NCBI GenBank assembly: GCA_027625915.1 | Contig: JANTQA010000033.1 | Span: 9,238,001 to 9,302,000 of the forward strand | From: Anaeramoeba flamelloides | Taxonomy: Eukaryota > Metamonada > Anaeramoebidae | Direction of reading: 5' to 3' | DNA length: 64,000 nt | Shown: in pieces, positions 1 to 11,207 of the stretch | How positions within the stretch are numbered: the stretch's first letter is position 1 | How the letters are laid out: every line of letters begins with the position of its first letter | Position numbers and translations under genes: made by a program | The notes under the pieces: model-generated | Seen by the model: the letters and a program-made list of their open reading frames with translations, nothing else | Database searches by the model: none | Told to the model about the DNA's origin: nothing

Positions 1-1711
1 ATTCGGTTATTGGACTGATTAAAATAATTCTCTTCTGGTTTTCTTTTCCTCTCGAGATCTGATTGATTTTTTTGCTCAAAAATTATATTATTTCTTAAAT
101 TATTATCTTTGAGAATATTTGCATTTTCGTCTGGTGAGAAATTGCCGTCTTCTTTAACTGTTAATCGTGGTGAATATAATAGGATTTTTGTTGTGAAATT
201 TAGTTTTTTACAGGATTCTCTTAGATATCTTAGCATTGTTTGCCCCGAGATTTTTTGCTTTTTATAAAATTTTTGTTTATTTTGATTATTATTTAATGCA
301 CACCAAAAATTATCCTCGGGTAGCCGTTTTGGACAATTATCGACATACTTTTGGATAATGGAATATCCATCAAATGGGTTTTTATTATCTTGATAAATTT
401 TTTTAATCGCTTGGTTTACAGTAGAACATTTATAATATACATAGAGGCGAATATAAATAAGCAAATTAAAAACAACAAAAAAAATATAAGTAGAAATAAA
501 CGAAAGAATACAAAACAAAAATGAAAATAAAATTAAAAAAAACAAAAAAAAAACAAAAAAATACTTTTTCTCCCATTGTTATCTTTGGCTTTTGTTGCAA
601 TTTGAAGAATTTTTTGACTTTCATTTTTCATCCATTTTATTTGTTTTTGTTTAAGGTTTATGTTTTGCTCTCCATCAATGTTGGCTAATTTGCCCATTAA
701 CCAAAATGCAGCAATTAAAAGTTCTTTTGAATTGGTTAAATCCAATGATTGAAACAATTGCAATTGTTGCTTTTCAGTAAGAGCGTTTTTCGTCCGTTGT
801 TTATTTTTATTATTTTTGATATCATCCAATTTAATTTTCAATGCATTTTGTGCATCTTTGAATTGGTAATGGTCTAATACTGGTGGTTCGCCAAGATCCT
901 CTTTTTGGTAATAATATTTAAAAAACATAAATAACGATGACATTTTGGTACGAAAGCTATTCCAACTATATTCGCCACCATCCACTTTTTTCAATTTTGT
1001 TATAAAGATTGTGATCAAATGGTTTAATTCATCAAAGGTAATTTCTTTTAATTTTCTGTTTTCGTTCTGCGATCGAACAAATTTGTTCCATCGTTCTTTG
1101 ATTTGTATTATTGCTCTTCGAGTGTTTTTTGAGAGTTCTTTTCCAAATGGTAAATTATTATCTAGCAAATTTTTATCATGATATCCAAATCCAGGTGATA
1201 ATTTTAATTCTTTCGATTGGCTCGGTTGGTTCGTATCATTATTAAAATGTTTTTTTCTTAAATAATTATTCATCAAAATGTTGTCATCTTCTTTAGATTT
1301 TTCTTTTTTTTCATTTTTGCCACAATTTCTTTTTTTATGGATTTGAAATTTTTTATATCTTAATTTCTTCTTTTTATTTTTAAATTTTTTCTCAATGTTT
1401 TCTTCATAGTCATCGTAATCGTCTTCTTCTTTATCTTTATCATCGCCGCCGCCTTCTTCTCCATCTTCTTCTTCCTCCTCTTCGTATTCATCTTCTTCCT
1501 CTTCTTCATCGTCTTCATTTTCTATCTCCATTTCTTTATTTATTGCTTTTTTTTCTTTATATTTATTACTCATCTTCAATTTCCATTTTTTTTTCTTTTT
1601 TTTCTTTTTTTTTCCTTTTCCAAATATTTTTTGTTTTTCTTTTCCGAGATCCTTTTTAATTGTTTTTTTCCCATTTATTATGTCTTCTGAATTGATTAAT
1701 TTATTATTCAA
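1..1711 (-). CDS. Crypton-type tyrosine-recombinase-like (DUF3504-like) protein, partial
   Basis: Two exons on the minus strand, 1711-565 and 409-1, still open at the window edge. Intron 564-410 starts GTATTT and ends CCAAG; the join keeps phase 1 and gives GRKTIKKIYQD. The first ~150 residues are low complexity (poly-K, then a long D/E stretch, then K-rich). From about residue 200 the chain resembles the core-binding domain of Crypton recombinases and their domesticated relatives (KCTD1/QRICH1/ZMYM type): WNKFV, then ELNHLITIFITKLKK, GGEYSWNSFRTKMSSLF, and NALTEKQQLQLFQSLDL followed by FWLMGKL. Exon 2 continues with the usual C-terminal pattern (IIQKYVDNCPKRLPEDNFW, KQKISGQTMLRYL). The arginine expected after FWLMG is absent (ANIDGEQ follows) and the HxLR-like box reads SPRLTV, so catalysis looks doubtful. 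Family assignment is from pattern memory. A domesticated DNA-binding host gene or a decayed Crypton are both possible. Confidence 0.5.
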
Positions 1712-1904
1712 TTGTAAAACTATTAAAAATTAATATAGAATTAACAATTAGTTTTGGTGTATACTTGTTGAAAATAAAAATAAATAAATAAATTTCTGAA
1801 ATATCAATCTAATTTTTAAACCATTTAGAGATTATATATGTACTTTGCTTTATTTGTTTATTTATTGGTTATTATTATTGATAAAATATGAATTTTTTTT
1901 TTTT

Positions 1905-2400
1905 AATTTTGCCGTTAGGTTTTCTTGAGTTTTCTGTTTATTTGGAAAATCAATAGATTTTCGTTAGGTTTTTTTTACTTTTCTAAATAAACCTGAAAAT
2001 TTATTAAAATTTTCTGTTTATTTCAAAAAGTAAAAAAAACCTAAAAAACTTCACAAATAAAATAGAAAACATCAAAAAAACCTAGAACACTTCACAAATA
2101 AAATAGAAAACCTCAAGAAAACCACCGTTAGGTTTTTTTAATTTTAGAAATTTTCTTTTTATTTCTTAAATTAAAAAAAAAAACCTAGACACTTGAAGTA
2201 CACTTTCGTTATGTTTTCCAAAATTTGAAAGAATAGAGTAAAATACTAGATTTTATTCAATTCTTCCATTTGGTTTTTCAGAATTTAAAAGAATCCTGGA
2301 AAACCTAGGACACTCCGTTTTGGTTTTTCGAGGGTTTGAAAGGATAGGGTAAAACAATATGATTTTACTCTATTCTTTCAAATTCTGGAAAACCTCGGAC
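1905..2400. repeat. Array of short palindromic repeats, left copy
   Basis: The segment is a series of imperfect hairpins built from phrases such as CCGTTAGGTTTT, TTTTCTGTTTATTT and AAAACCTAGAACACTTCAC with their reverse complements. One clear hairpin spans about 1970-2045: AGGTTTTTTTTAC...AAATAAACCTGAAAA meets TTTTCTGTTTATTT...GTAAAAAAAACCT. A second hairpin type (TTTGAAAGAATAGAGTAAAA and its complement) fills about 2210-2400. The same phrases recur at 58060-59110. No coding frame is seen. Confidence 0.75.
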
Positions 2401-4074
2401 ATTCAATATTTATCATTTGTAATTTTTTTCTCGACATTTGAGTTTTTTTAGATAAATAAAGCATTTTTACAACTATAAGTTATAACCCATTCAAGATAAA
2501 TATCACAATGTTGAATTTAACGAAAATTCATTTTGCAAGTATATTGAAATTTTTACATCCAAAAACACCTTTTTTTCTAGAGCAGAGACTTTAAAAAAAA
2601 GTGTGGTACCATTACTTAAAAATTCAAATTGGTACCTGAAAATTTTTCTAACACTTTCCATTTTACATATTTTTACCCGTAAGATATGAATAAAGTATTT
2701 TATTGCTTTAAATCTTAAGAAACTTTATAAAATTAGTTGATCTTTGAAATATTCGTCCTAAAGAACTGTTTGAAAAGTTGAGTTGATAGATTGACAAAAA
2801 TGGAAATTGAAGAAAAAGTTTATTACATTTGTTTGAATTTATCAGTAACAACAATAAATACAACATCCTCTAGATTTTTAAGGGCTGGAATGTTGATTAT
2901 ATTGTGAATAAACTTTATTAACAGGATGAAATGAAAATTAAAAGATTAATTTTGTTTATCTTCAAGTTTCCAATTTTATTTTTTCATACAAGCGCTTAGG
3001 AGACATTTGTCCAATTAGTTTTTCATTTAAGTGGGTTATTGACACAAAAGTACTAATAAGCCAATAAAATTTAATATCTTCCTCATAAATCAATACTGCT
3101 CTTCATTATTGCTTGATGATAAGTGGTAATTTAAAATAGAACAAAAAATAGCTATCAAAAAACTCATAAAAACAACATTTTTTAACAAAGATAATTTTAA
3201 GCTGTGGATAAAAGATCGTATTCACTTTAACCAATCTAAAATGAACGACATTTTTATGGTATCTGAAGAATCCATTTGGAACGTACATCCTTCAATAAAC
3301 TTTTTTAAAGGTAAATCTAACAGTTTGAGCAACAGCTTTTAAAACTTTGAATACCCACTTTTTTAAAAACAGTTTGATCAAAATTTGACCAATAGAATTA
3401 ACCACAATATAAATTATTTCGATTCAAAAGTTTATTTTGAATACTAGTTATGAAAAAGAATCCCATAAATTTTATATTCTAGGAAAATAAGCAGAGGAAA
3501 AAAATTCACAAAAAATGTTCATTAATTTGAAATTTTTTGTGCTTTAAATTTCGTTAAAGCCTGCGCATTAAAAGTGGTGTTGATTGTAATTTAATTTCAG
3601 AAATTAGTAACCAAAGTTCTAATTGAATAAATTGCTTGATGTTCAAATTTCTGGTAGCATTAAGGAATGTTTTTATAAAAGACAAAACCACTAGAATAAG
3701 TTTATTTTTTTTTTTTTGTTTTCAAGGATCTGTAGAATTAAATCACAACGTAAGATTATTGTTCTGTGTTGAAATAAAATGATGTGTATGGTTGGTTATG
3801 AACAAACTTTTTTGTACGAATAAGGAAAATCTTCATTCTATTGGTTTTTTACTTTTTGTCTTGCTTATCAAAAGCATTCCCACTTGAAAGATTTAAAAGG
3901 GAAATGTTTTTTGTTGCAAAAAAAAAGTTCTTGTGTGTTCTGTATTATTCTTGTTTACCATTTGTACAATAGGTTTGGGCTAGTATCAAAAAAGTCTTTT
4001 TATTTCTTGTAATTTAAAAAGAAATGTTCATTTCTCAAATTAAGACTTTGACAAAAAAAAAAAAAAAAAAGAGT
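2401..4074. other. Gene-poor AT-rich stretch
   Basis: No confident gene. A plus-strand frame without an ATG near its start, 3130-3339, reads like protein (LWIKDRIHFNQSKMNDIFMV, then SEESIWNVHPSINFF) and ends at a stop. A possible splice donor (GGTAAAT) lies at 3310. It could be an exon or a decayed fragment; I do not recognise it. Half of a small inverted-repeat element lies at 3535-3592. Confidence 0.4.
3535..3592. repeat. Half copy of the TTAAGGCACAAA MITE-like element
   Basis: The string TTTTTTGTGCTTTAAATTTCGTTAAAGC followed by TTAAAAGTGG matches the right arm of the elements at 25998, 32411 and 59590. Its left arm is not found here. Confidence 0.55.
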
Positions 4075-4440
4075 TTAATTACCTCGATATTCCCAAATTT
4101 TCACATTGTGTTCTTCAAAAATCTCTTCTGATTCGTGGCTATTTATCATACATTTATGACAATAGCTGAGTTTTTCTGAAGTGCAATAAAACTTTGTTTT
4201 TTTTTTTTTACATACATCACACAGCGGATGATTGCTGTTCTCCTTTTTTGAAAGTGAAGTTTCTTCGCTGTCATTTAATTTTAATCGAATTGTTTGTGGG
4301 TATGGGCTTGTTATTTCAAAACCATCTAAATTTCTGAACATTTGGCGATAAATGATAAAAAATGAAATTTTTGTACGGTTGAAAAAAGGAATTGTAAAGT
4401 ATATCTTGAACGCTCTTTTGTCTACTGTGTTTCTCGGCAA
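4075..4440 (-). CDS. B-box zinc-finger exon or gene fragment
   Basis: The minus-strand frame encodes a B-box-type zinc-binding module near its C-terminal end. Cysteines at 74, 77, 86, 94 and 97 and histidines at 102 and 111 follow C-x2-C-x8-C-x7-C-x2-C-x4-H-x8-H. B-boxes bind zinc and mediate protein contacts in TRIM-like and other regulators. The open frame ends just after CGAG|GTAATT, a good splice donor of the type used elsewhere here, so the stop is probably intronic and a 3' exon is missing or unrecognised. The N-terminal ~35 residues of this frame look like intron translation. The most natural internal start is the methionine of MFRNLDGFEI. In another minus frame, 4468-4316 reads NLNYLAEKHSRQKSVQDIL..., which looks more protein-like than the overlapping part of this frame. 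The locus may therefore be frameshifted or a pseudogene. No further domain is visible. Confidence 0.5.
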   Translation of the reverse strand: MPRNTVDKRAFKIYFTIPFFNRTKISFFIIYRQMFRNLDGFEITSPYPQTIRLKLNDSEETSLSKKENSNHPLCDVCKKKKTKFYCTSEKLSYCHKCMINSHESEEIFEEHNVKIWEYRGN

Positions 4441-4704
4441 GATAATTCAAATTGTTTTTGAAATCAAATTAACAATGAAAATATATTTTTCTTATTGATA
4501 ATGAAAAAACCAAAGAGAACGAGTAATTTCACTTTTATAAATTTTTTCTTATTTATTAAAAACGATCTTTTTTCAATTGACTTTGCTGGTTGGTATAATA
4601 AAAAACATTTCTATTCTTAACAAGTTAGTTGTTTTAAAAAGTTCAGATTAAGACTTTTAATAAACGAAAATTAATTCCATTAAACGATCCAACCATATGT
4701 TTAG

Positions 4705-4817
4705 GGTACACTTTTTAAAACTTTTAGTTCTTACTTAATGAAAGTAAGTGTGATGTTTAGTATTTGTGCAAGTTTTCGTTAATTAAGCAAGAACTTAACG
4801 TTTTAAAAAGTATAATT
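4705..4817. repeat. Imperfect palindrome of about 110 bp
   Basis: CTTTTTAAAACTTTTAGTTC near 4710 is matched by the complementary GAACTTAACGTTTTAAAAAG near 4790. The arms are about 35 bp and the centre is AT-rich. It lies in the gap between the B-box fragment and the Rab gene and could fold as a cruciform. Confidence 0.6.
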
Positions 4818-5077
4818 ATCAATCCAGTTAAACCAGTTGATCATAGAGTTTTTGTTAACATTTTCGAAAAACTTTAAAAGGTAGTCGTATCCAAATCACA
4901 GTTATTCTTTTCAAAAAAGGAAATGAACTCTGGACTAAAAACAGATCTAAAGAGTGTGTGTTTGTTTGAGAAACAAACTCAGTGTATTCAGTGCAAAATT
5001 GAACTGTTCCCACAATTTTAAGGATCTTTTTTTGATCTATTTTTCTCGTTTTTTCATTTTTCTCGAATTTTACTTTA

Positions 5078-6462
<1,385 letters not shown>

Positions 6463-8437
6463 ATTAATTTTTATTACTAAAATAAAAGAATAATAAAAAG
6501 AAAACTTTTTTCATCATTTAAATACAAAAACAAATGTCCAAAGTCTAGGTTATTTACTTTACTGTTGTTAAAATAGCCCATGCCGGCTTGATAAACGCAT
6601 GTGATTTGGATTAAAAGCCGTGTTTCTTTTTTCTTGAAATCTTGCACATAAAATGATCAAAGAAATTGGTAATAAACAATAAATAAACATGGTGTTAGTT
6701 TCTTAAAGTTCTACTATTTAAAAAAGAAATTCAAAAAAGAAAAGATCAACAAAATTATCTCAAAAAACCGAGTTAATTTTTAAGAATTTTTGAAACAAAA
6801 AAACAAAAAGATTCAAAAAAATTGAGCAAATTTCATTCATAATTTAAATTTTTCTCAAAAAATCAAGAGAATTTTTGAATAAATATTGGCCAGAAAAAAA
6901 CAAAAAATTTCATAAAAATTGGAAAAATATAGAGAAAATTACCAAAACTTTTCACCGAATTCTAAACACAATTAAAAAAAATTTACTAAAAAAACCATTT
7001 AGTTTACTTTCAAATTTGATTTGGTTTTTGGTATACTATTGGATACTGGATTATATGTTACCTTGAAATAAGAAGAGAAAAAAAGCACAAGCTTTGTTTT
7101 AAAGCGTGGGTTTTATTTGAGTTCACCGTTTTTATGCCCTGGGTACCGGTATTTTTAACTGCTGTAATATTTTCATTTGATCAAAATAATTGAATTTCCA
7201 GTGTTTTTGGATTTCCAAATTCCAGACTTGACAGTTAATTTGATTCTTAAAGGAAAGATTTTGAATTGAAGATTATCTAGCATTGTAAAAAAAAAATCAA
7301 ATTATTTTTATTAGAAAAGTTCCCTGAAGGATTGTGGTTTGGAAAATCGGAAAAAAGATTATTTGTTTTTCTTGAAATAACCAATCAATATATATATATA
7401 TATATATATATTCTATTTCAAAATCATTGGCCCTTTAAAAATCAATTTTTAAATAAAAATATTTTTAATAATTGAATTTATCTATTATAATATAAAAAAT
7501 TTGGTTTTAATATTCAGTTCTATACTCAAGAGATATTTATTTTTCGTCTAAAAATAAAAAAAAAACTAAAAAAAACAATTAAAAAATATTTGGCTATTTA
7601 TTTTGAAAGAAGCAAAAAATAAAAAATAGAAATTTTACATAATTAAAACCATTTATCGATTCTCCTTTCATTTGAATAGCTAAATCTACTATCTATTTTT
7701 CATATTCTAAACCAATTTTTTCTTTAATTCGTTTATTACTTCTTTCCAAATTTTCATTTTCATTTTCTATTTTAACAAAATATTGTTAAAAAATAAAAAA
7801 GAGAAAAAATTATTTATTTGTAAACTTTTTAAAGTGTGGGAAAAAACTTCAAAACGGTCCACAAGCAATTTTAAATTCAAATGTAACATGGAGCATTTAT
7901 TATGAATTTTAGTTTATATAAAAAATCACTATGTATCAAAAGGCAATTTTTTTTTTATTAAGAAAGAGGGATAGTGTCAGTTAAAAATTGTCAAAAAATT
8001 GTTTTTGATGATTGAACATTTTTAAAACTTTATCATTTTTGATTCTGGTTAGAAAATAACAAAGATTTTCCGTGTTTTTTTAAAAAAAATAAAACAAAAA
8101 AGGGTTTTTTCTCAGAACCTTCAATAAAATTTGATAGAAGTAACCAAAATGTTTCAAATTTTTTTTTTTCGGAAATTCAATTTAAGAATAAACTTAAAAA
8201 AAATAAAAAATTGCAAAAGAGGGTTTTTTTTATTATTGGGGTGGGGTGTATTACACTTAAAATGGATTTTGATTGAATTTTTCAAAGGGGGTTTTAGAAA
8301 AATATGAGATTTCATAATATTTTCTATAGAAGGTAAAATCAAAATTATTTTTATCCTTTCAAAAGCATCAACAAAAAAAAGAAAAGAAAAAATAATCAAA
8401 TTAAATTTAGAAGGTGATCTAAAGTTTAGAAATAATC
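6463..8437. other. AT-rich intergenic stretch, no gene seen
   Basis: Mostly A/T homopolymer-rich sequence with a (TA)n microsatellite at about 7388-7411. The short open frames are chance products of the base composition: K/F-rich and without conserved motifs. Confidence 0.6.
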
Positions 8438-8475
8438 AAAAAAAAAAAAAAAAAAAGGGGGGGGGGGGGGGGGGG
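8438..8475 (+). repeat. A19-G19 homopolymer junction
   Basis: Nineteen A are followed directly by nineteen G. Such a G run is exceptional in a sequence of roughly one quarter GC. It could form G-quadruplexes or be a read or assembly artefact. Confidence 0.9.
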
Positions 8476-8767
8476 TAATATAATATTTAATTAATACTCC
8501 CCAAATCCCAGTCATAATATTTTTTAATTGGGTTGATTTAAATTGATATCTGATCATTAATCTTCATTGCCTTGGAAACATATGGGTTTTTTTTTTTTTC
8601 ATTTTTTTTGGCATGTGGAATAAATGAAAAAATTGATTATAAAACATCTAGAGTGGGTTTTTAACAAGTAAATTATAAAAATAAGAGTAGGAAAATACTT
8701 GTCATTAAAGATTTACAATCCCAGAATTTTGAAAAAAAAATTAACATGAATCGTGTATAAAGACTTT

Positions 8768-9200
8768 TTAATTTGGTTCTTAGCTGATTGATCTTGATCT
8801 TAGTATGGGTTTTAGAGATGGTTCAAAATTACAATTTTTGACAATTAATTTTTTTTTTTCCGAAATCCCAAACAAACTTTTTTTCAATTTATTTTTTTTT
8901 TTAGTTAATCGGATTGAAGGTTTTTGATTGAATGATTTATTTAGCTCGTACTCAATTAACTCAAAAAAAAAAATGAATTTTTATAAAAGCTCACAATAAA
9001 ACGAGCTAAATAAACCATTCAATCAAAAACCTTAAATTCAATTTTTTTTAAAACATAACTTGAAAGAGAACCTTCTATCAGTTTTATACTCTTCAATTTG
9101 GATTTGGGAAAAAATTCAAATAAATTGTCAAAAATTACCATTTTGAACAACTATTAAAACCCATACCAAGATCAAGATCGATCAGCTAAGATCTAAATTA
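8768..9200. repeat. Fold-back (MITE-like) element of about 430 bp
   Basis: The whole segment is an imperfect palindrome. The outer arms carry CTTAGCTGATTGATCTTGAT against GATCAAGATCGATCAGCTAAG. The next parts carry TATGGGTTTTAGAGATGGTTC against GAACAACTATTAAAACCCATA. The inner arms carry GGTTTTTGATTGAATGATTT against AAACCATTCAATCAAAAACC. There is no coding capacity. The arms have diverged slightly, so this is an old insertion. Confidence 0.85.
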
Positions 9201-11207
9201 ACAAGTTGCAGTACGTAGTATAATATAATTTGTTTTCAAATTCTAGAGATTGTAAATAGTAAAGTTGAATAAATCTTACTAAAAGTTGGGAATTGGATCC
9301 TATTTTTCTGTTTAATAAATCCAAAAATTCGTGAAAGATTGTTGTTTCTTTTAAAATTATTTGTTTGTTTTAAATATTTTGGATATCATTAATATATATA
9401 TGTGTATGTGTGTGTTAAGGTTAATGTTATATAAAAATCAATTCTTTTATTTCATCACCTTTTTTAAGGATCAAAAACTCGATCCTTATTTTATCAAATT
9501 TTTTCTTTTTCCTTTTTAAGTGGCTTGTGCTTTTATTTTTTTTTTTGGATTTTCATGACAATTGTTGTCTTCTTCTTTTTTCGTCACTCACTTTCTGTTT
9601 TTTTTCTCTTAGTTATTTTAACTTTTATGTTATTATTGAATTCCTTCCACGTTTTAATGACAAAAATTTTTCAAAAAGAAATAAGATATGTCCTTCATAA
9701 AATTAAGCACTATTTTTTTCTGATTGATATTTTTCGAAATGAAGTTCATAACTTAATTCAATTAACCACCCTGGGATAAATTTTTTTAGAATAAAAACAC
9801 TCTCAGCTTTGTAATTTCAAAATTATTTTTTGAAATTACTGTAAACTTTTTTATTTTTTTTTGAAAAATTGGGGTTGAGAAAAGTTTGAAACCAAAGAAT
9901 AAGTTAATATATTAAATTAGAATTCTTTTTCAGAGAGTTTATCCTTTTAGTTTAACTTTTTTTTTATTTTACCATTTAAAACTAAAAAAAACATTTGAGG
10001 ACCAAATTAGTCCCTTTTGTGAAAAGAAAATTCCCATAATTTAGAATTTTTTTTTGTAAATGAGTTAAAACAAGATAGTGAATCTAAAAATATACATAAT
10101 TTCAAGTTTGAATTCAATGATTTTGGCAAAAAATGATTTCAAGAAAAAGTTAAATTGAAACTTTATTTATTTTAATTTTTTCATTTAGTTTTTTTATTTA
10201 TATTAATGGAAAGTATTTGATCAGTTTTTCATTTTTAGTGTTTTTTGGTTCGTAGGGACATATAAAACAATTATTTTTATAAAAGTGGACTTTTTCAAAT
10301 TAAAAAATATAAAGGATTTCAATTAAGCTATTGGATCTAAAAAACAATGGTTTGATATTTTTAAGATTTTGAAAAATTTCACAAATTTTGGATCACAATA
10401 CACAGGTTATAAAACTTAAAAAAAAATTCATTTTTAGAGTCTGGGCCAGTATATTCTTGTTTATAAACCCAATCTTAAAAACAAGAAGATTCACAAATTA
10501 TTTCCTGTGTTACACAATTTTCGAAACCCGCTTTGTGAGAATGTTTAAAAAAGTACAATAAATTTCTGAATATCTAAACAATAAAACCCCAGTTATTATT
10601 TGGCACTCATGAGTCAAAATAGTTTCTTTCCCCAATTCAACATTTGGAATTAATTTGTTCAAATTGATTATTTATACAACCTTTAAAAAAATTAGTAAAT
10701 TTCATCAATATAGAAACAAAGAAAGAACCAAAATAACAAGACTTGACACAATACATAGAATTCAATCTTTTTTCCCATTTTAATTTTGGTAATCCTTGAA
10801 TAAAATTTGTTAGAAATTAACTTATTTTTATAGCAATAAATATCAAAGTTTCAACTGATTTTTCAAAAATCAAATTAACTTTTTTTATTATATTTGAAGC
10901 ACTCAATAAAGACAATAAATTGTACTCTAACAGTACACATAAACAGAGTTTCAAGATAGTTGATTTTTAAGCAAGGAAACAAGAGTGAATCAATTTATAA
11001 ATAAAAAAGTTTGTCAAAGTCGCAAGTTTAATCATTTACTTTTTCTTTTTTAAGAGTAAATTTTTTTCAGTTTTTTTCACTTAAAAAAAAATAAAATGTC
11101 CCTAATTGTCTTAAAAGGAATAAAAATTAAAATGGGCTTCCAAACAAATCATTATTTTTTGAGAGAATGTATTTGGAAGAATTAAAATTGGGAATTTATT
11201 TTTTTTA
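9201..11207. other. AT-rich intergenic stretch
   Basis: No confident gene. The plus frame after a TCTCTTAG at about 9613, running to the stop at 9779, reads MLLLNSFHVLMTKIFQKEI... and could be a terminal exon or a remnant; I do not recognise it. A small TG/TA-rich microsatellite lies near 9392-9415. The rest is low-complexity A/T. Confidence 0.4.

Noticed and set aside
1911-2150. Telomere reading of the TTAGG-containing array
   Set aside because: The TTAGG words are separated by unrelated text and appear in both orientations, unlike a tandem telomeric repeat.
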